Origin: Ancylothrix sp036704045
GTDB lineage: Bacteria > Cyanobacteriota > Cyanobacteriia > Cyanobacteriales > Oscillatoriaceae
NCBI GenBank assembly: GCA_036704045.1
Contig: DATNQM010000018.1
Location: 161,032 to 225,031, forward strand
Length of the DNA stretch: 64,000 nt
Direction of reading: 5' to 3'
Shown one piece after another: positions 53,734 through 63,542 of the stretch; position 1 is the first letter of the stretch; every line of letters begins with the position of its first letter. The notes beneath the pieces are model-generated. The model ran no database searches and was not told the origin of the DNA. It saw only the letters and a list, made by a program, of their open reading frames with translations. A program made the position numbers and the translations under genes.

Positions 53734-54870
53734 CTAAGAAATAGAATTGAGTTTTTGCGCCGCTGTATTAAGCTGTTGCGTACCAATTTTTACCTGAGTA
53801 ATACTTTCAGCCGTTTGTGAAGCTACTTGATTAAGCGAATTCATCGCATCTACCACCTGCTGCACAGCAATAGACTGTTGTTTTGCAGAAAGCGAAATTT
53901 GTTGAGTATTCACCCAAATTTCATTAATTGCCTCACTCATTAAACGAAAAGCTACCGCCGTTTCTTCACCAATTTTCGACCCCTCCTCCACCGTTTTTGT
54001 CCCGGCATCTGTCACCATCACAGTTGAATTAATTGCCATTTGAATATCCGCTACCAAACCATTAATTCTTTCTGTTGATTTTTGACTTTGATCCGCAAGT
54101 TTACGAATTTCTGAAGCCACCACCGCAAAACCTTTTCCATGCTCACCGGCTCGCACTGCTTCCACCGCCGCATTCAGTGCTAACATATTAGTTTGATTCG
54201 CTAAATCTCCCACCAAACCAGCAATATTTCCAATCTGAGAAGTTTGTTGACTTAAACGAACAATTTGCTGAGCAATTGCCTCAACTTTCTCTTTTAAAAC
54301 CGACATTCTCTCCAATGTTTCGCCAACAGCTTTAGTTCCCCCTTCCGCTAAATTTAAAGCCATTTTTGCACCATTTGCCACATTTTCTGCCTGAGTTGCA
54401 GTAGCTTTTGATGATGCCCAAAGTTCATCAATCGTTGTTGTAGTTTGATTTACTGATGCAGCTTGCTGGTTTGCCATTCTTTCTTGTTCTTCCATTGTTA
54501 CAGCAATTTCACCCGAAGATGCTGTAATTTCTAGGGCAACTTCATTAATTCTTTTTTTAGCAAAGTTGACAATCAAATACACAGAATTTAATATAAGTAA
54601 AATTTCTGCAAATGTGGCAAAAGTCAGCCACATCCTAAACGAATCTAATGCTAAATTTACCTCTCTTGTTTGGTCTAAAAGTAACTTTCTATCCGCTTCC
54701 GCAACATTGGGCAAACGTAAAATTTTTTGCTGGATAATTTCTACCTGTTGTAACTCTGTAGAGACTTTCCTATTATTAAAATAACTGAACCCAACAATTG
54801 CTCCCAAACCAGCAACCGGCAATATAGAGGATAGCCAAATATATACACTTAATCTTTTAGTACCAAACAT
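53734..54870 (-). CDS. Methyl-accepting chemotaxis-type protein
   Basis: The 378-residue protein has two transmembrane segments (about 10-30 and 82-103), a small periplasmic loop of about 50 residues with no recognised ligand fold, and a full MCP signalling domain; the conserved hairpin tip reads EAVRAGEHGKGFAVVASEIRKLADQS-like at 237-262. It would signal to CheW/CheA. No che genes are in the window. The frame extends to 54903; I start at the Met at 54870 because it is preceded by aagga at a suitable distance. In cyanobacteria such proteins often steer pilus-based motility or phototaxis; that link is inference. Confidence 0.9.
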   Translation of the reverse strand: MFGTKRLSVYIWLSSILPVAGLGAIVGFSYFNNRKVSTELQQVEIIQQKILRLPNVAEADRKLLLDQTREVNLALDSFRMWLTFATFAEILLILNSVYLIVNFAKKRINEVALEITASSGEIAVTMEEQERMANQQAASVNQTTTTIDELWASSKATATQAENVANGAKMALNLAEGGTKAVGETLERMSVLKEKVEAIAQQIVRLSQQTSQIGNIAGLVGDLANQTNMLALNAAVEAVRAGEHGKGFAVVASEIRKLADQSQKSTERINGLVADIQMAINSTVMVTDAGTKTVEEGSKIGEETAVAFRLMSEAINEIWVNTQQISLSAKQQSIAVQQVVDAMNSLNQVASQTAESITQVKIGTQQLNTAAQKLNSIS

Positions 54871-55006
54871 AACGATTTTTTCCTTTTTTATATATCCTGC
54901 CAACTTGTCTTATACCATTTTATATCCAAGAGTTTTAGATTGGAAAACCTAACTTTAAACGAAAAGTTATAAAATAGAAAAAGTTTAATTTTTTCTCTAA
55001 AATTTT

Positions 55007-55354
55007 ATGGCTTCTTCAAAACGCAAGTCCAGCGAACCCATTGTTTATCAAGAATTTGGCAATAGCACTAACCCAGACGCCTTAGAAAGAGGAACATCGG
55101 AACAGCCACCGGCCCAGCATAACTTAAAAATACAAGCCTCTCGCAAAGGACGCGGTGGCAAAACTGTTACCGTTATCAGCGGTTTTCAACTCAAACCAGA
55201 AACCCTCGAAACTCTCCTCAAACAGTTAAAAACCCAATGTGGTGCCGGTGGTACTGTTAAAGATAATACCCTTGAAATTCAAGGAGACCACAAACAGAAA
55301 CTACTTGAACTTTTAACTAAATTAGGTTACAAAGCTAAAATCAGCGGCGGCTGA
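55007..55354 (+). CDS. SUI1/eIF1-like translation initiation factor
   Basis: The 115-residue product matches the bacterial SUI1 (YciH) family. The conserved core runs from KIQASRKGRGGKTVTVISGF to LLELLTKLGYKAKISGG, with the central CGAGGTVKDN loop. It is thought to influence start-site fidelity or act in stress, though its bacterial role is less well defined than eIF1's. It is divergent from the MCP gene and converges on the LOV kinase. Its ATG has no clear ribosome site. Confidence 0.9.
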   Translation: MASSKRKSSEPIVYQEFGNSTNPDALERGTSEQPPAQHNLKIQASRKGRGGKTVTVISGFQLKPETLETLLKQLKTQCGAGGTVKDNTLEIQGDHKQKLLELLTKLGYKAKISGG

Positions 55355-55431
55355 TTTCATTTTATACAATGTCGAATAATTGTTTTACAGTCAAATTGTG
55401 TAAAGATAAAAACCCCCTCATTTTATAGCTT

Positions 55432-57186
55432 TTATTGTTGTAAAGGAAGTTCAATAATAAAGCTTGTTCCTTTTCCAAATTCCGAAAAACATTTTAACTC
55501 TCCCCCATGTTTTTCTACAACAATTTGATAGCTTACCCATAGGCCCAAACCCCGACCACTTCCCACCGGCTTTGTTGTAAAAAATGGGTCAAACAAATGC
55601 CGGTAAACTTCTTCACTCATCCCAACTCCATTATCAGCAATTTTTATTAATATTCTGTTTTTTTCCTGCCAAGTTGTTATGACAATTTGTGGTAGTTTTT
55701 CTACGCTTTTTTGACCGATTTCAATTGCATCAATCGCATTGCCGAGAAGATTCATAAACACTTGATTAAGAGAACCGGCATGACATTCAATTTTCGGCAA
55801 ACTTCCATACTCTTTGACAACTTTAATTTCTGGTCGTTGCTCATTAGAACCTAGCCGATGCTGCAAAATTAAAAGCGCACTTTCTAGGCCGGTGTGAATA
55901 TCAACCTTCTTAACTTCCGCCTCATCCAGTCGAGAAAAGTTCCGTAAATTTAACACAATTTGCCGAATTCTCTCCGTACCTTGAAGCATTGAATTTAAAA
56001 GCTTTGGCAAATCTTGTAACAAAAAATCCAGGTCTACTTCTTCAATACTTGCCCGAATTTCTGGCATCGGGTTTGGATAATTTTGCTGATAAAGATTCAT
56101 CAAATTAATCAACTCTTTTACATACTCACCAGTGTGAACCAAATTGCCATAAATAAAGTTAATTGGATTATTAATTTCATGGGCAACTCCAGCCACCAAC
56201 TGCCCCAAACTCGACATTTTTTCTGAATGAATTAATTTTGCTTGGGTTTCTTGTAAATCTTCCAGAGTTTTTTGCAATTGCATAGTTTGATTTCGCAATT
56301 GAGCCTCCGAAGTTTGCAAAGCTTCCACCGCTTTTTTATTAGCCGTAATATCCCGAAAAACAGCCACTCCACCCTTAATATTTTCCGTTTCATCTTTCAA
56401 CGGTCGGGCATTCACACTAATACAAACCATATCCGACTTATTAGGCTGCTGAATATAAACTTCCGCCCTATCCACCGACACCCCTTTAATCGCTAAAGTC
56501 AACGGTAATTCTTCGCAAGGATAAGGTGTTATACGATCCGGCAAATAACAATTAAATTTTTCTGTCCACTTCTGAGGGCTTACCTCAGCCGAACGTTGGC
56601 CTAAAAGTTTCTCCGCCGCCGGATTAAAAAATAAAAAATTACCGTTTTCATCCGCAACAAGTACCCCTTCTGCAAGGCTATCTAAAATTGATTGTAAAAT
56701 CTGAGTCTGTTTACGAAACTCCGTTTCAGATTTTGCTAATTCGGCTGTTTTTTCCTTCAGCTTCATTTCCGCTTCTACGCGAGCAGTAATATCATTTTGT
56801 ACGCCAATAAAATGCGTTAAATTTCCTTGATTATCACGCACCGGCGAAATAATTAACTCATTCCAAAAATAACCTCCATCCTTGCGGTAATTCTTTAAAA
56901 CCACCTTACACTCTCGTTCCTCACGCAAAGCTAGACGAATCTCCGCCACAGCCGCTTGGTCTGTATCGGGCCCTTGTAAAAATTTACAATTTTTCCCAAT
57001 AGTATCCTCCAATGTATAGCCTGTCATTTTTACAAACGCAGCATTACAGTAAATCAGCGGTCGATTAGGCTTTGTTGCATCTGCAATTACAATGCCGGTG
57101 CTAGTAGCAGCCAAAGCACGGTCATACAGCCACAACATATCTTCACCGCTGGAAGTTTCGAGAATGTCAGAAAAGGTTTTTAGCAT
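55432..57186 (-). CDS. LOV-PAS sensor histidine kinase (AHEINNP type)
   Basis: The 584-residue protein starts with a LOV domain: GKNCKFLQGPD with adduct-forming Cys67, flavin-contacting Asn99 and Asn109 (LKNYRKDGGYFWN) and Gln130 (IGVQND), so it should bind FMN and sense blue light. A second PAS (about 160-285) lacks the cysteine motif. The kinase has KMSSLGQLVAGVAHEINNP with His336 and HATPase motifs (ADNGVGMS, GSGRGLGLWVSYQI). It is cytosolic. The kinase half closely resembles that of the gene at 40078, suggesting duplication. Stop lies near the end of the SUI1 gene (78-base gap, convergent). Confidence 0.93.
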   Translation of the reverse strand: MLKTFSDILETSSGEDMLWLYDRALAATSTGIVIADATKPNRPLIYCNAAFVKMTGYTLEDTIGKNCKFLQGPDTDQAAVAEIRLALREERECKVVLKNYRKDGGYFWNELIISPVRDNQGNLTHFIGVQNDITARVEAEMKLKEKTAELAKSETEFRKQTQILQSILDSLAEGVLVADENGNFLFFNPAAEKLLGQRSAEVSPQKWTEKFNCYLPDRITPYPCEELPLTLAIKGVSVDRAEVYIQQPNKSDMVCISVNARPLKDETENIKGGVAVFRDITANKKAVEALQTSEAQLRNQTMQLQKTLEDLQETQAKLIHSEKMSSLGQLVAGVAHEINNPINFIYGNLVHTGEYVKELINLMNLYQQNYPNPMPEIRASIEEVDLDFLLQDLPKLLNSMLQGTERIRQIVLNLRNFSRLDEAEVKKVDIHTGLESALLILQHRLGSNEQRPEIKVVKEYGSLPKIECHAGSLNQVFMNLLGNAIDAIEIGQKSVEKLPQIVITTWQEKNRILIKIADNGVGMSEEVYRHLFDPFFTTKPVGSGRGLGLWVSYQIVVEKHGGELKCFSEFGKGTSFIIELPLQQ

Positions 57187-57572
57187 AACCGGCTAGCCTG
57201 TGAAAGGAAAATAAACGACATATCAGATAGTTCTATAGAAATGCGCCCTTACTTTAATCATAATCAAATAATAATTATTGTAACAGGAAATTATCAATAC
57301 CTATTTATAGGTCTTTTCTCTCAGACTGGTTATGCTACCCAATGTATTTTTATTTTTCAGAAGTTTATTAAAACTTATTTTTAATAACAAATCAGATTTA
57401 CAAAAAGGATTTTTATGAATGTTCTGGATTGGCCTCTTAACGATTAATTTTTACAACATCGATAGATTTAAAAGTAGAATAAGTTAGTGTTTAAAACAGA
57501 AATTTGTCTTGTTTGTTGGTATTTTTGATTGTTGGATTTTTTTAAATTCCATTCAGTTTGATTTTAAAAACA
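57187..57572. other. 386-bp gap between LOV kinase and RTX/FG-GAP gene
   Basis: AT-rich, no coding frame seen. It must carry the promoter of the LOV kinase; no confident -35/-10 pair was found. Confidence 0.4.
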
Positions 57573-57603
57573 AAAAAGCCGGTCATCAAGAAACCGGCTT
57601 TTT
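57573..57603 (-). terminator. Terminator of the RTX/FG-GAP gene
   Basis: aaaaagccggt (57573-57583) pairs perfectly with accggcttttt (57593-57603), seven bases past the stop codon, with T-run on the minus strand. Confidence 0.75.
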
Positions 57604-57609
57604 ATTCAA

Positions 57610-60600
57610 CTAAACAGTAATACTTTGCGTTAGATCGGTTTCTACAGACAAAACCAGATTTCCTCGTGTATAATTTGTCACTCCCGTACCCGGAGAACTT
57701 GCAAAACCTAAACCACTTAAATTTGCCACCACCGTATCACCGGCATCACCAATAATACTTAAAGTTTTTGGACTAATACCAGACACCAAACTTTGCAGCG
57801 AAGCGAAATCTAAAGTCAGAGTATTATTACCACTGCCGGTTAAATTAATAGTCTCAATTCCTGCAATTTTCGTTCGCATAGTAGGTGAAGTTAAATCTAC
57901 ATTCAACCCCGCCCCATTCACCATCAAAGTATCATTTCCCAAACCGCCATCAATTTTAAAGAAATTAGCATTACTTACCGAAATAACATCATCACCCCTA
58001 CCACCATAAAGTAAAACATCTGTAAAATTCCCATCACTCAAATTATCATTACCTTGACCTCCCACCAACTTTTCAGAACTCACAGCAGCAGTTAAAACAT
58101 CAGCAGCAATCGTACCTTCTTTCGTCACAGCAGCGCTAAAATTACCACCAAAAATAACATAGGACCGGCCCGCAGAATTATCCGCCCCAAACCCACCAAC
58201 AATCACATCAGCATAACCATCACCATTCACATCACCACCAGCCGAAACAGAAAAACCGGCCCGATCATTATTCACTTCCTGGTTAATAGCAAAGCCACCA
58301 ATTCCTTGCGCCACCTCACTTAAATTGACCGCCGTTCCCGTTGCTTTTCCAAACACAATATAAGACCGGCTTGAATATTGTTGCAGCGTAGTATTTGCAT
58401 AATCAGCACCCACAATCAAATCATTTAAACCATCCCCATTCATATCCCCCGCCGACGATACAGAAATTCCCGAATTTAAAAAGCCTGTTTCCCCATTAAT
58501 TGCAAACCCCCCATTACCGGCAGAAACATCACTTAAATTAATTGCCGTACCCGTTGATTTACCAAACACCAAATAACTCTTACCCGTACCCGTTCCACTA
58601 CCTCCTGGTGCCCCCACAACTACATCAGCAAAACCATCACCATTCACATCACCAGCAGACGATACAGAAGCACCAGAAAGCGGAAAAGATGCTTCGCCAT
58701 TAATAGTAAAACCATTACCTGTTCCCGCCGTTATTTGGGTTAAATTAACAGGATTATTTGTGGTTCCACCAAACACCACATAGGACCGGCCCACACCATT
58801 TAGTGCTCTTCGTGCCCCCACAATCACATCAGCAAAACCATCACCATTCACATCACCCGCAGATGAAACAGAAGTGCCGGTATAATTAGAATCCAACTCA
58901 CTATTAATAGCAAAACCGGCAGTACCCAAAGCACTTAAACTAAGCACCGTATTTGTCGTTTTTCCATATACAACATAAGCCCGTCCCTCATCATTTGAAA
59001 CACCATCTGCCAAACTTGCACCGACAATTAAATCATCTAAACCATCACCATTTACATCACCCGCAGATGAGACAGAATTGCCTGATCTATCATTAACAAG
59101 TTCCCCATTTAAAACAAAACCATTCCCCGTTCCCGCCGCAATATCAGATAAGAAAACAGTGTTACCATCTGCCTTACCAAAAACCACAAAAGATTGACCC
59201 TCATCTGCAACAGCAACATCCGCAAAAATAGCACCAACAATCAAATCAGCAAGTCCATCACCATTGACATCACCGGCCCTTGAAACCGAAACTCCAGAAA
59301 AGTCATAAACCGCTTTTCCATCAATAGCAAAACCGCCATTTCCGGCAGCAATACTGCTTAAATTTAGCGTTGTTCCATCAGTTTTGCCAAACACAACATA
59401 AGACCGTCCAGCCTCTCCACCGGCACGATAGGCACCCACAATAACATCCCCCAAACCATCCCCATTTACATCACCCGCATCGCTAACAGAAAACCCCGAA
59501 AAACTTGCAACTTCGCCATTCATCGCAAAACCACTTACCCCTATAGGCAAATTTGTTTGAGTCGTAATCGTACTTAAATTAATTTGCGATGCAGCGGTTA
59601 AACTAACAGTAATTGTTCCCGCATCCGTGCCATTATTATTACTAATTGTGTAATTAATAGCAGCCGGGCCGGTTAAACCCACATTCGGCCTAAATATAAT
59701 ATTTGTTCCACTTAAAACCGCCGTTCCATCTGTACTAGAAACCGCTGTTACTGTCGGAATTGTCCCATTATTTGGATCATCATTATTTAAAACTTGAGTA
59801 GTGGTATCAATCGTTACGCCACTTCTCAAAAACACAGGCGAACTAATAGAAACCGCATCATCTACAGCTATCGGCGGATCAGGTAAATCAGTTACATTTA
59901 TTGTAAAAGTTTTATCTACAAATAGTCCTGCACTATCCGTTGATCGCACTGTAACATTATGAGACGTTGTTGTTTCAAAATCTATCAAAGTGCCGTTATC
60001 TACTTGTAGCTGAGTGCCAACAATTTTAAACCGGCCTCCCAGCGTATCAACTAAGCTATAAATCTGCGTATCTCCCGCATCCACATCCACCGTTGTCAAA
60101 TCCCCAATCACCGTACCAGTGGCGCTATTTTCCGCCACAGACAAAGCAGATAAACTTATATCAGTGGGCGCATCATTCACCGGCGCCACCGTAATAGAAA
60201 CCGTAGCATCATTAAGCGCATAACCTGTTCCATCAAAAGCATTCCAACTAAAACTAGTATTCCCGTTAAAATTAGCAGTCGGACTAAACGTAATATTGGC
60301 TAAATCAGTCGCCACAATTTCTTGATTTGCCGAAATCGCATTTCCACTTAATTTGAGACTTCCATTCACCGGCAAAGCAGTAATTTTAACTTTACTCAAA
60401 GCATCATTTTCCGCATCACTATAACTTCCCGTAAAATCACCCACTGTAAACGTAATATCCGCATCTTCATTGCCGGTTTTAGCAATATTCGTTAAAGTTG
60501 GCAAATCATTAACATTTGCCACATTCAGCGTAAAATTTTGGCTGATCGTTTTTGTCCCTGGATCCGTTGCGTTTACCGTAATCGAAATATTCCCCACATC

Positions 60601-62295
60601 TGAATTTGTTGGAGTTCCCGAAAAAGTCCGTGTAGCCGCATCAAATTTTAACCAAGTTGGTAAAACATTGCCATCAGCTAAAGTTGCCGTATAAGTTAAA
60701 GAATCGCCATCCGGGTCACTAAAACTATTTTCTGCAAATTGAAACGAAAAGGCGCTATCTTCCGTAGAGTTTTGGGCTGTAATAGCATTCGCCACCACCG
60801 GCGCTTCATTAACATTATTCAACGTTATTGTTAACTGCTTTTCAAAAACATTTCCTACACTATCTTTTACCTGAATCGTAATAGTGTGACTGGCATTAGT
60901 ATCAAAATCTAATAAACTTCCATCAGCAACATTTAGCAGATTATTTTCCAGTACAAACCGCCCACCGGCATTATCCAGCAAAGTATAAGTATGCGTATCT
61001 CCCGCATCTGTATCAATCGTTGAAACTGTACCTATTAAAGTCCCATTACCCGAATTTTCTGCAATACTACTATTAGATAAAATAATATCTGTCGGGCTGC
61101 TATTACTAGGAGTTGGGCTTGGATTTGGACTCGGATTTGGACTTGGATTTGGACTTGGATTTGGACTCGGATTTGGACTCGGATTTGGACTCGGATTTGG
61201 CGTCGGAAATCCCCCACCACCGCCTCCAGAAATAGGTGGAGTTGGAGTTGGAGTTGGAGTTGGACTAGCAACAACCCGAAAATCATTTACATCCAGGTTG
61301 ACACTGCTAACTCCGCGCAAAATTGCTAAATATTGACTATTAATAGTTTCTTGAATAATAGTATGACCGGCCAGTTCATTAACCCCATCAATAAACCGCA
61401 ACTGGTTAAAATTTACACCACCAATTAACTCAATAACATCTTGACCTTTTGTAAAATCAGTAATGTAATCGGCATCAGTTATTTGCATACCGCCGGTAGC
61501 AACCAAAGGACGAAGATAACCAATTACAACACTATCGCTACCTTCACCCATCGTAATATAATCAGCCCCCAAATCACCCGCCAGCCGGTCATCTCCTTTG
61601 TCTCCTGAAAGCACATCATTACCGGCGCCCCCAGAAACAACATCCCCACCTTGCCCACCACTACAAGTATCACTACCCTCATTACCAAAAATTAAATCAT
61701 TGCCGGCATTGCCCAGCATAATATCATCGCCAGTTCTGCCATAAAGCTGATCATTCCCATCATTTAAAGCAATATTCGGGTCATTTTGACCGCCCAAAAT
61801 CGTATCATTACCGCGATCACCAAATAAAATATCTTCTCCCAAATCACCGGCAATCAAATCATCTCCACTACCACCGTGCACAATATCATTATCGGCACCG
61901 GCACTGATAATATCTTCACTTTCATTGCCATTAATAATATCATTGCCGCCATTTCCCCAAATATAATCCCTTCCTGTCGAATCACTTTTACCATCTTCAC
62001 TACATCCGCCCACCAACGTATCATTACCGGCATCTCCCATCACGGTATCATTTCCCAATTCCCCAAACCCGACATCATCACCATTACCGCCTCGGACTAC
62101 ATCATTTCCTTGCCCGCCGCGAACAATATCATTACCCTCCCCTCCATCTACCACATCATCGCCAATATTGCCGGCAGCAAAATCATCTCCCTCCATCGCA
62201 TCTACAATATCATTGCCGTCCAAAGCCAGAATAATATCGTTTTCAAAGGTTCCTTGAATTAAATCTTCTCCGAGAGACCCATAAATTGTCGGCAT
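57610..62295 (-). CDS. RTX/cadherin/FG-GAP giant surface protein
   Basis: The 1,561-residue protein has an RTX beta-roll region with many GGxGNDxL repeats (about 1-270, no signal peptide), the segment ITDFTKGQDVIELIGG, a PT and NPSP linker (about 343-400), cadherin-like and He_PIG beta domains (about 402-810; LPTWLKFDAATRTFSGTP is He_PIG-typical), then seven FG-GAP integrin-like repeats (about 910-1,385; SSAGDVNGDGFADVIVGA) and a C-terminal module (about 1,445-1,561) shared with the partial gene at position 1. Calcium sites are everywhere. It is likely secreted by type I export and may act in adhesion or as an extracellular structure. A good aagga site precedes the ATG. Confidence 0.92.
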   Translation of the reverse strand: MPTIYGSLGEDLIQGTFENDIILALDGNDIVDAMEGDDFAAGNIGDDVVDGGEGNDIVRGGQGNDVVRGGNGDDVGFGELGNDTVMGDAGNDTLVGGCSEDGKSDSTGRDYIWGNGGNDIINGNESEDIISAGADNDIVHGGSGDDLIAGDLGEDILFGDRGNDTILGGQNDPNIALNDGNDQLYGRTGDDIMLGNAGNDLIFGNEGSDTCSGGQGGDVVSGGAGNDVLSGDKGDDRLAGDLGADYITMGEGSDSVVIGYLRPLVATGGMQITDADYITDFTKGQDVIELIGGVNFNQLRFIDGVNELAGHTIIQETINSQYLAILRGVSSVNLDVNDFRVVASPTPTPTPTPPISGGGGGGFPTPNPSPNPSPNPSPNPSPNPSPNPSPNPSPTPSNSSPTDIILSNSSIAENSGNGTLIGTVSTIDTDAGDTHTYTLLDNAGGRFVLENNLLNVADGSLLDFDTNASHTITIQVKDSVGNVFEKQLTITLNNVNEAPVVANAITAQNSTEDSAFSFQFAENSFSDPDGDSLTYTATLADGNVLPTWLKFDAATRTFSGTPTNSDVGNISITVNATDPGTKTISQNFTLNVANVNDLPTLTNIAKTGNEDADITFTVGDFTGSYSDAENDALSKVKITALPVNGSLKLSGNAISANQEIVATDLANITFSPTANFNGNTSFSWNAFDGTGYALNDATVSITVAPVNDAPTDISLSALSVAENSATGTVIGDLTTVDVDAGDTQIYSLVDTLGGRFKIVGTQLQVDNGTLIDFETTTSHNVTVRSTDSAGLFVDKTFTINVTDLPDPPIAVDDAVSISSPVFLRSGVTIDTTTQVLNNDDPNNGTIPTVTAVSSTDGTAVLSGTNIIFRPNVGLTGPAAINYTISNNNGTDAGTITVSLTAASQINLSTITTQTNLPIGVSGFAMNGEVASFSGFSVSDAGDVNGDGLGDVIVGAYRAGGEAGRSYVVFGKTDGTTLNLSSIAAGNGGFAIDGKAVYDFSGVSVSRAGDVNGDGLADLIVGAIFADVAVADEGQSFVVFGKADGNTVFLSDIAAGTGNGFVLNGELVNDRSGNSVSSAGDVNGDGLDDLIVGASLADGVSNDEGRAYVVYGKTTNTVLSLSALGTAGFAINSELDSNYTGTSVSSAGDVNGDGFADVIVGARRALNGVGRSYVVFGGTTNNPVNLTQITAGTGNGFTINGEASFPLSGASVSSAGDVNGDGFADVVVGAPGGSGTGTGKSYLVFGKSTGTAINLSDVSAGNGGFAINGETGFLNSGISVSSAGDMNGDGLNDLIVGADYANTTLQQYSSRSYIVFGKATGTAVNLSEVAQGIGGFAINQEVNNDRAGFSVSAGGDVNGDGYADVIVGGFGADNSAGRSYVIFGGNFSAAVTKEGTIAADVLTAAVSSEKLVGGQGNDNLSDGNFTDVLLYGGRGDDVISVSNANFFKIDGGLGNDTLMVNGAGLNVDLTSPTMRTKIAGIETINLTGSGNNTLTLDFASLQSLVSGISPKTLSIIGDAGDTVVANLSGLGFASSPGTGVTNYTRGNLVLSVETDLTQSITV
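61121..61204. repeat. 12-bp tandem repeat, seven units
   Basis: ggatttggact(c/t) starts at 61121, 61133, 61145, 61157, 61169, 61181 and 61193 (the last unit varies). It encodes the NPSP linker on the minus strand. A shorter ggagtt hexamer tract follows near 61236-61262. Confidence 0.88.
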
Positions 62296-63118
62296 AATCT
62301 TTATTCCTTAGTGATAGTTTGTTTATTAGAAACCAAAAACATAATGAAATTTAGCAAGCAACCAGTCGAGTCTTTCTGTATTTTAACTAAAAATCTATAA
62401 GTCTATAACCTCAAGACAGATGTCAATAAAATTTCCTGATTTGTTCCCCCAATAACTGAAAAAAGTATAATTTTGGCAAGGGCTAACACTAAACCACGTT
62501 TCCACCAAAGCCATTAAAGAATAAGTAATATCCCAGAAAGATTATTAGCAATAATAGCTGGCAAAAGTTTACTAACTATTTTTTGAGCCCAGCTTTGACA
62601 TTTACAGCGTTTTTCAATTGGATGAATTACAAAAAAATTCTCCCTTTCCCTCTTCCCCCTTCTCCCTTTCCCCTCTTCTCTTATTCAGGGTACCGCCCTT
62701 ATTAAGTATTAATACCAATTTCCATAATTATTACTACAGTTTAAGGAAGCCCCACCTCCTTAAAGTCCCCCTTTCCAAAAGCGGGAATTATGTAGTAGTT
62801 TATGTGCAGTGTTTTATAGATTTGGTATTAGAAGACAATAAAAAGCCGTTCATCTAGGGAACAGCTTTTTAATTTCACTTTTTTATCACTACTTAAAATC
62901 GTCTATAAAAAAGATATACAAGGTTTTTATAGTGCAAAAATAAAGTGAAAAGTTAATTTTTACAGTCGTATAATTATTAGTGGGCCGGTGACTTTAACTT
63001 CACATCTAGCTACTTTTGGAATCAAGCGAACCAAAAACCGCTATCACCTTAAAAACATTCAACAAAACCCCATCAAATGCTACAGATAGCTAAACAAACT
63101 TTTTTTGCCTAAAAACCA
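62296..63118. other. 823-bp gap before the RHH gene
   Basis: No convincing coding region. It holds a CT-rich tract (about 62637-62690) and an imperfect hairpin (62841-62870). A 40-codon minus-strand open stretch near 62514-62650 has no start codon and is not counted as a gene. Confidence 0.4.
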
Positions 63119-63355
63119 TTAGGATGCGGTAGTTTCATCGGGAGGGGCCGGTACTATCAATTCCCTTCTAGCCGCTTCTGTTAAAACACGACGCATCCAT
63201 GCTGTTCCTTTGGGATGTTGTTTAATGGCCTGATAAACATCATTAGGAACTTTCACACTTAACGACTTTGGACATAAAGGTTCGCCACCTCCTTCCTGAC
63301 GCTCAAATTGCTTATTTAAAAATCCTGGCGTAATTTTTGGGGACGGATTAGGCAT
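63119..63355 (-). CDS. Small ribbon-helix-helix-like protein
   Basis: A 78-residue product (MPNPSPKITPGFLNKQFERQ...) with the C-terminal stretch PKSLSVKVPNDVYQAIKQHP followed by MRRVLTEAARREL, consistent with a CopG/RHH-type DNA-binding fold. The frame opens at TTG 63382, but the ATG at 63355 (ggagca just before) is preferred. Small RHH proteins are often found near mobile or regulatory genes. It lies divergent to the partial gene at 63543, with a strong promoter region between. Confidence 0.6.
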   Translation of the reverse strand: MPNPSPKITPGFLNKQFERQEGGGEPLCPKSLSVKVPNDVYQAIKQHPKGTAWMRRVLTEAARRELIVPAPPDETTAS

Positions 63356-63433
63356 TGCTCCACACTTAAAATCTAATCTCAATTTTGCTCTTAATTATAG
63401 CCTGAATTCATGTAAATATTTTTTACAACACCC

Positions 63434-63515
63434 TTGACTTATCCGTGAATACAGGGGTATAATTGTGATATAACAAAGCAGTCACCACCGTTGAAAACCG
63501 TAGCAGACTGCTTTG
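63434..63515 (+). promoter_or_regulatory. Strong promoter with perfect 10-bp inverted repeat in the leader
   Basis: TTGACT (63434-63439), 18-base spacer, TATAAT (63458-63463). Ten bases on, caaagcagtc (63474-63483) and gactgctttg (63506-63515) form a perfect stem with a 22-base loop, between the expected transcription start and the ATG at 63543. Confidence 0.55.
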
Positions 63516-63542
63516 ACCAAAAATAAAACAAACCACTATATT

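Noticed and set aside
62514..62650. Minus-strand open stretch encoding FVIHPIEKRCKCQSWAQK
   Set aside because: About 40 codons and no start codon; composition is suggestive of a remnant but support is too thin.
62618..62857. 79-codon + strand frame beginning MDELQKNSPFPSSPFS
   Set aside because: It is created by a CT-rich simple tract and has no protein-like pattern or ribosome site.
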